DNA from: Lophius americanus
Lineage: Eukaryota > Chordata > Actinopteri > Lophiiformes > Lophiidae
NCBI GenBank assembly: GCA_037951165.1
Contig: JBBDHG010000015.1
Coordinates: 8,288,501 to 8,352,500, forward strand
Direction of reading: 5' to 3'
DNA length: 64,000 bases
Made by a program: the position numbers and the translations under genes. Numbering within the stretch: the first letter of the stretch is position 1; every line of letters starts with the position of its first letter. This document shows, piece after piece, positions 58,701 to 64,000 of the stretch. The notes under the pieces were generated by a model. The model searched no databases. It was not told the DNA's origin and saw only the letters and a program-made list of their open reading frames with translations.

Positions 58701-59370
58701 ACTGCTGTTGTGTTCAGAGTAAGAAAGTTAATCTTATGCACAACTGCACAAGCACTTTACAGAAGCAGGATTACTAAACATACTTCAAAGTGTGGGAGAG
58801 GCTGAAAGACAAACTTTGTTTGCCCAGCTAAAGCGAGTTGGGAGTAAATGTAAAGGTCTTCAGTTATCAGGAGCCCGTTTCCATAGAAACGGCACAGCCA
58901 GCTAAGTAATTTTTCTTGACTTCAACTGACATTTACCTTCTAATTGTATTGCACTCATTTTGATTACATTTGATTGGCGCACACAGGATGGAAATAACAG
59001 ACATCAGAGGAAGAAAAATAATCCAATACATTGAGAAAGTTTATTTGAATCTGAGGTGAGGAGACAAACTTTAAAATAGAAGTTGTTGAAATACACAAGC
59101 TAAAACACACAAATAATTTCCTTTTTAGTCGCAAATGTTTTTTTTTTTTTCTTCTTTCTTTTTCTGGACTTCTTCCAACTTTAGACTCAAGACATACTTG
59201 ATACTACAATCAGACAAATTATGCAGAAAGGATTGAGTTGATGGATCCTACTAGCAGAGATAGCTGCTATCTTATAGTGCACATGGATTAAGCTGCATTA
59301 AATACATCTACTTTCTGAACTGACAACCCAAACATCCCTTACATTGAGAAGACGTTCAGGAGGGCAATTA
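55781..59370. other. Long stretch without recognised genes or repeats
   Basis: AT-rich except 56810-57320, which is more balanced, repeat-free and possibly conserved non-coding DNA. Short palindromic AT sequence near 58088-58112 (gatatcatatatgatgtc). T-run at 59139-59150. The frames at 56819-57070, 57376-57600 and 58145-58366 are isolated and match no family. Confidence 0.5.
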
Positions 59371-59727
59371 TTCTGTTTCTCAAATGGGGATATGCTTGCC
59401 CTAGAAGCACTTTGGAGTACGGCAGGGGGGTACATGAGATAATTAGAAAAAAATCATTCATGTGTGATTACGAAAATATCATACTTTAATAAACTCAATA
59501 AAAAAAAATTCAACTAAAGTCCAATAATCTACATTTTATATACCGAAGTCCCATTTCAAATGTACGGAGGAGGATTATGAATTTTATGTTAAATTAAACA
59601 TTCTTCCGAAATGTTTTGAAAGAAAATGTACTGAGAAGAATTAGTGCAATGCATTTTCATCAGGGGATAATGAGTTGCAAAAAGAAATCCAAAGGGCTAC
59701 ATATTAGAAAAAGTGTGTGAACCACTG
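59371..59727 (+). mobile_element. hAT-type MITE, decayed, ~357 bp
   Basis: The left end 'ttctgtttctcaaatgggga' and the right end 'gtgtgaaccactg' are diverged forms of the termini CAGTGGTTCTCAA / TTGAGAACCACTG of a common fish MITE. Internal block 'ctttggagtacggcaggggg' then 'gtacatgagat' is characteristic of that family. No 8 bp target duplication is visible at the deduced borders (59363-59370 versus 59728-59735), so the copy is old or its borders are misjudged. The right terminus is the same motif that is amplified at 5200-5660. Confidence 0.6.
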
Positions 59728-60282
59728 CCCTGAGCCTTCACCTGCAATGACGATTAAACGATTTAAGACTGCGTTCAGACCAACGATTGTCTAATTGACC
59801 CTCCTGTTTAAGTTACCAACAATGACCAGATATAGCAGACGATATTGTTTAACTTGTAATGGAAGTCACTGACCAAATAACGTCACATCTAGAGTCACAC
59901 CAATATTTGGAGAGGGGGCCAGACAGCTTTGGATCATACAGCCATGGTGATTTTCTCTTTCTCTTGTGCATCAATGTCCCGCTGACACCCGGACATTTGA
60001 CGTTTGGAGAATCTCAGCAGAACATGTATATCGCTTTTATTTGGAGCAGGACAACAACAAAAGATGTTGGTAAGCCCATCCAGTGCAGTGGGACATCCAT
60101 TCATACCCACATTGCACACAAAGACGTACATTAATGTAAATGAGTTATATCAGTAGCACATTTTGTTTCCTTATGTAACTTCAAGGTTATCTTAACTAAA
60201 GTTGTAGTTTTTGGTTTGTCAATGCTTCTGCTGCTGAGGTCAGTTTTGCAATGGATGGTACCCAGTTAAGCAGAGAACTTAA
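59728..60282. other. Unique stretch, no gene recognised
   Basis: The two frames at 59859-60134 lie opposite each other over a balanced segment and have no family resemblance. No repeat recognised. Confidence 0.5.
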
Positions 60283-60475
60283 ACCAATAAGCCACAACAT
60301 TCTGACTAGTGACAGGTGAAGTCAGATTAACATTTTTTATCTTCTCAGCAGGTGGGATACATAATGGTCAGCAAGTGAACAATTTGTCTTGAAGTTGATG
60401 ATGTAAGCAGGAAAAATGGACAGGTGTACGGATCTATAACGAGGATTCATCACTGAATCCAGCACCTTGTCACAC
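60283..60475 (+). mobile_element. Tc1-like transposon, 5' end only
   Basis: 'ccaataagccacaacattct' (60284-60303) followed by 'gacaggtgaagtcagattaa', 'gtgggatacataatggtcag', 'cagcaagtgaacaatttgtc', 'ttgaagttgatgatgtaagc' and 'aggaaaaatgga' follows the left end of the Tc1-like family up to the transposase start region. The coding part is missing. TA at the border could not be confirmed. Confidence 0.65.
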
Positions 60476-61496
60476 ACAATCATATTTTCCCCCCTTGTAT
60501 TTATGGTGAGTGCAGGCACCAAAACATCCTAAATTCATCCATTACGACATAATTCACATCCTGTGAAGATAATTCTCATTCCATTAACAAAAAAGGACAC
60601 CCACACGCAGTTTTTGCATGTTTCAGAGTCCTTATCAGATGGTTTGAACCAGAGAGTCAGTTTGATGCACTCTTATACGGTATAAATGAATAATCCTACA
60701 CTTGTGTACTGAGAACCTGGCTAAACCATTTCTCATTGGATTAGAGGCTTCACAATATTATGAGATTTTTATATCATAGTGAAGAAAAGTCCCTTAGACG
60801 TGGTAGGTTATGGAGGTTATATGTATTTAATTAGACATTTAAGAGTAAATAATTTTTTGGAGTAAACAATTTATGAAATTAAGCTGATTGATATGTTCAG
60901 CCGCTGGTTGGTTCAAAGGCAGAACCTCACCACCATCAAACGTCTGACCATCAATTCTTGAAGTAGACTAGACGTAAACCAGGGGCGTTATTTCAGGAAT
61001 CAGGCTTAGTGGAAACTCTGAATTGGTTAAACTTGTCACACACACAATGTTTCATAAAATATGAAATCATAAATATTATGAAATATTTCATGAAATAGTA
61101 ACATAAATACAATTCATTGACTTTAACTTTTTGTTCGTTCTACATTAACTAATCACGAACAAACTCATTGTGCCATCCTGAGTGAGCCATTCATTCAAAA
61201 CTGTAAAGTTGACTCACATCATGTGATGCCTACAATAGTGAGCTGAATTTAAAAAGCTAACACAAATGTTTTAACTAAATTGGGTATACGTATATTTATT
61301 GCATGAAGCAACTCAGAGTTCATTTTTTTGAGTTTGTTGCAAAGAAAGATACTTCAGACTTTGGCTTTGGGGGAAAGATAGCTCATCAGTGTAGTTTGTG
61401 CACACACCAAACTATAAAAACAAACTCAATTATATATTTAACACTGAAGGTGGAATGACTGAGTGTCGGCACGACCAAGACGTTTTCTGTGTCTCC
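60476..61496. other. AT-rich stretch, no gene recognised
   Basis: No repeat family, exon or RNA gene recognised. Short ATTT/AAAT-rich patches only, for example 61053-61105. Confidence 0.6.
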
Positions 61497-61615
61497 ACAG
61501 TTCGTTATGGATTAACTGTTGCTCAGATGGTCCAGTAGTCATTCCTGAATCAGAGGGTCAGCGATTATGTCCGGACATCCACGGCGGTCTACATGTCATA
61601 GATCATCAACCCATT
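61497..61615 (+). repeat. SINE-like fragment, diverged
   Basis: 'actgttgctcagatggtcca' resembles the tRNA-like head of the teleost SINE-like repeat (compare 46645). 'gagggtcagcgattatgtcc' then 'ccacggcggtctacatgtca' resembles the B-box and following region. The tail is not recognised. The open frame across it (61463-61675) is not supported as a gene. Confidence 0.4.
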
Positions 61616-62699
61616 CATAAACAGACAGCCCAAGAAGGCCTCTGTCATGAAAAACAGATAATAAGACACAGGTGAAACCAATCAACAATCCACACAGGAG
61701 GGACGTGTCCAAAGGAAATGTACAGGTAAAAAGAAAACACTGAGCCTTATAGTGTTCATTTTGATAAAAAAGGAACATTGTTTACTTTCTTGTCATGTAA
61801 TTTTTTTACATGACAAGACAAGTATATGTTTCTTTTAGTGTTTGTGCATTGATGCGTGTGTTTAGAAGATGTAAATGGTTGGGTGCTGGAGGTGTCGTTG
61901 AGGTTTCTGAAGAGCCGTATGAGTTGGCATGAATGCAGGTTATTGTGTGTGCCTGGGTTTGCTAGTTGCAGCTGTGTGCAGGCGACGGGCGTGACTAAGA
62001 GTTTGGAGGGCCTCCTTCAGGCAGGCATATCAAAATGCAAATGGAAGAGGAAGAGATTTTCAGTTCAAGACTCTGTGCTGATGTATTCTGTGAAGCTCTG
62101 ACGGTGTTCGAAGCTCCATGTGTGACGGTGGAGCTCCTGCGGCTTCAGACTGTAAACAAGCACGTCATGTCTTTAATTCCTGTTTTCAGTTAGATACATC
62201 CACCGAGGAGGAGTGTTTGTCTGTTAGTTATGTCAGACATTTATATGTCAATCACATATTTAAGGTATCACAGTTTAATCACTGTTCTAGAAACCAAAGT
62301 ACACAACATTTTCGGTAAAAATCACATGTTTAGACGTGAATCTACCATACTTCCTGTGTCAGATATTTGCCACAGATTAAATGGGTTATAGGCTATCAAA
62401 CTCTGGATGTAAGAAACTCTATTAATGCTCTTTGCTTTATAATCAAGTGCATTATGATGTTGTGAAATGTCATATATCCAACTTCTCTTCTTCATAATCT
62501 TCTCACTATATCGTGCTTTCATATTTGGCTGTAATTCATCCACATATTATCATTATAATGAGGAGAGACAAATGAAGAAAAGATCAATGATTTATAATAA
62601 CAGATGATGTGTGACAATTCATCCATTAGAAAAGTTTTCCGACCTCAGTCTCTTCGAAGTAATTGTGATGGAAAGTTGTCTTCCCTGCACAGCAGCAGA
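61616..62699. other. Unique stretch containing one perfect hairpin
   Basis: A 13 bp perfect hairpin lies at 61788-61818 (arms 61788-61800 and 61806-61818, loop TTTTT). The plus frame 61856-62101 is open in a G/T-rich segment but has no family resemblance or splice context. Otherwise nothing recognised. Confidence 0.5.
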
Positions 62700-62872
62700 T
62701 GTATTCTCCTTCAGAGTCTGGATACCGGTGGTGGTGGCTGATACTGCTGCTGAGACTGATAAATTATGAAGCAAATGGATCAAAAATGACTAGGTGGAGA
62801 TGGAGGATGGATGGAGAGTAATGGAGTGGAATGAGCAATAATTGTGGCCTGAATGTGCAAGGGGATAGTCTT
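62700..62872 (+). repeat. R2 dispersed repeat, shorter copy
   Basis: 'cagagtctggataccggtgg' then 'tggtggctgatactgctgct' (62712-62751) and 'atgagcaataattgtggcct' then 'gaatgtgcaaggggatagtc' (62831-62870) correspond to both ends of the copy at 43735-44105, with about 170 bp less between them. No coding capacity. Confidence 0.6.
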
Positions 62873-63004
62873 CGATAGAGCTTCATTTCAGAACTTATGT
62901 TGTTTCAGGCTCTCTTTTGCTCTCCCTTGTCATTGTTCTTATCGCTAGTACTCACTATTGTTCATCCACATTTGTATATATAGATAAACCTACATAAACA
63001 CGTA

Positions 63005-63880
63005 CAAAATACGTACTCAATACAAAATTAAGAAATAAAAAATACACATGTAAGTAAAAATAGGGGAAAAAAGTTCATGCAAATATGACGAAAAAGGAAA
63101 GAGTCCGATCTGTAATGGCATATATAATATTTGAAAATTTGAAAATAGTCCAGTTAGACATGTACAATAGAAATCCAGGTACAGATGTGCAATGTGCAAA
63201 CTGCACGTCTGCACATGTGCAGAGGTGCAGTAGTGCAATCAGAGGAAAACAAATGGTGTGTAGTAAGTGGGATTATCGGATGCACACATGGTGTGTAGTG
63301 AGGTAGAAGAATGGCTGGTTCCAGAGTTCTGGCTTTTCCGACACAACACAGTCTCACATGGATTTGTTGTACAGTCTGACTCGAGTCGGGACAGAGGACA
63401 CGTGGTAGCGCTCCGTCTGACCCTGTGGGAGTTGCAGTCTGGAGCTGAAGGAGCTACTCAGCTCCGACAGTCCCATATTGGGAATGAGAGGTGTTGTCAA
63501 GGATGAATGTCAGCATGGTTTACATCTTCCACTCCCCCACCTCATCTACAGAGTCCAGGGAACAGTCCAAGACAGACCTGGATCTCCTGACCAGTCTGTT
63601 GAGTCTCTTCCAGTCCATCTCTTTGCTTCCTCCACCCCAGCAGACCACAGCAGAGATGATTGCAGATGCTACCACAGAGTGGTAGAAGGTCTTTAACAGA
63701 GTCCTGCAAACTAGGAAGGACCTTAGTCTCCTCAGCACGGTGAGATGACTTTGACCCTTCTTTTACAATACCTTTGTCTGACCAGTCCAGTTTATTGTTG
63801 TGGTGAACAGCCAGGAATTTTTATGAGTTCACTTGTTCAATGTCCACACCCTGGATGTTCACTGGTGTGGGAGGCGAGGC
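63005..63880 (-). mobile_element. L2/CR1-like LINE, C-terminal coding end and 3' UTR
   Basis: On the minus strand, from 63870 down, broken frames give VDIEQVNS.KFLAVHHNNKLDW (the end of the RT palm/thumb, usually YKYLGVHLNNKLDW). Then the open segment 63738-63520 gives LRRLRSFLVCRTLLKTFYHSVV, VVCWGGG and RLNRLVRRSRSVLDC.LDSV, a highly characteristic string of fish L2/CR1-type elements. After a frameshift, ERYHVSSVP.RVRLYNKSM and a stop near 63357 match the usual protein terminus. 63005-63350 is the T- and TGCAC-rich 3' untranslated region. The 5' portion lies beyond, or is cut off near, 63880. Inactive. Plus-strand frames 63267-63696 are shadows. Confidence 0.8.
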
Positions 63881-64000
63881 CGGCGCCGTGCCTCACCGCT
63901 GCCCAGCTCTTGTCCTCACCGCTGCCCAGCGCCGTGGAGGATCAGGTTGGACCTCTTGTGAATTCGTCGCTAAACTACCCAGAGACGCTCCTTCACTTTC
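63881..64000. other. Window edge with a short GC-rich duplication
   Basis: 'cctcaccgctgcccagc' occurs at 63891-63907 and again at 63914-63930. The sequence here departs from the LINE consensus, so an insertion or rearrangement may lie at this point. The rest continues past the window. Confidence 0.5.

Overview
The window looks like a gene-poor, AT-rich stretch of a ray-finned (teleost) fish nuclear genome. The evidence is the mixture of repeats: two Tc1-like DNA transposon families, L2/CR1-like, RTE-like and Rex3-like LINE remnants, a DIRS-type tyrosine-recombinase retrotransposon, hAT-type MITEs, tRNA-ended SINE-like copies and many CA/TA/ATT microsatellites. Species cannot be told from the sequence. 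No complete conventional protein-coding gene was recognised. The longest open frames (about 110-165 codons) are transposon relics, simple-repeat translations or chance.

Layout. 0-5 kb: teleost repeat copies, a Tc1-like end, a long TA microsatellite and a SINE-like copy. 5.2-5.65 kb: a minisatellite built on a MITE terminus. 6-10.4 kb: mostly unique, possible regulatory sequence. 10.7-15 kb: Tc1-like, L2-like and RTE-like remnants. 15-29 kb: mostly unique, with copies of an unnamed dispersed family (here called R1) at 21-23.4 kb. 29.9-31 kb: a Tc1-like relic split by a 760 bp insertion. 32.0-32.4 kb: the only non-mobile coding candidate, two exon-like segments with matching splice signals and phase. 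33.4-36.7 kb: LINE and Tc1 debris. 38.5-39.1 kb: a hAT-type MITE with a perfect 8 bp target duplication. 40.6-41.3 kb: another Tc1-like relic. 46-47.5 kb: L2-like RT remnant, SINE-like copy and two microsatellites. 48.4-49.8 kb: the DIRS-like relic, followed by a ~48 bp minisatellite (49.9-50.6 kb). 52.9-55.8 kb: three R1 copies, two of them inverted. 59.4-60.5 kb: a second MITE and a Tc1-like end. 63.0-63.9 kb: the carboxyl end of an L2/CR1-like LINE on the minus strand, running towards the window edge.

The coding remnants do not form a pathway; they are independent insertions of different ages, all broken by stops, frameshifts or deletions. Between them lie unique blocks that may be introns or regulatory sequence of a gene outside the window. 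That idea rests on base composition and absence of repeats only and needs cross-species alignment.

The observations most worth a second look are the exon pair at 31975-32257, the R1 family with its inverted pair, the DIRS relic with its adjoining minisatellite, the minisatellite grown from a transposon terminus, the nested insertion in the Tc1-like relic, and the intact MITE with its target duplication. Family assignments come from remembered teleost repeat consensus sequences, not from a database search.
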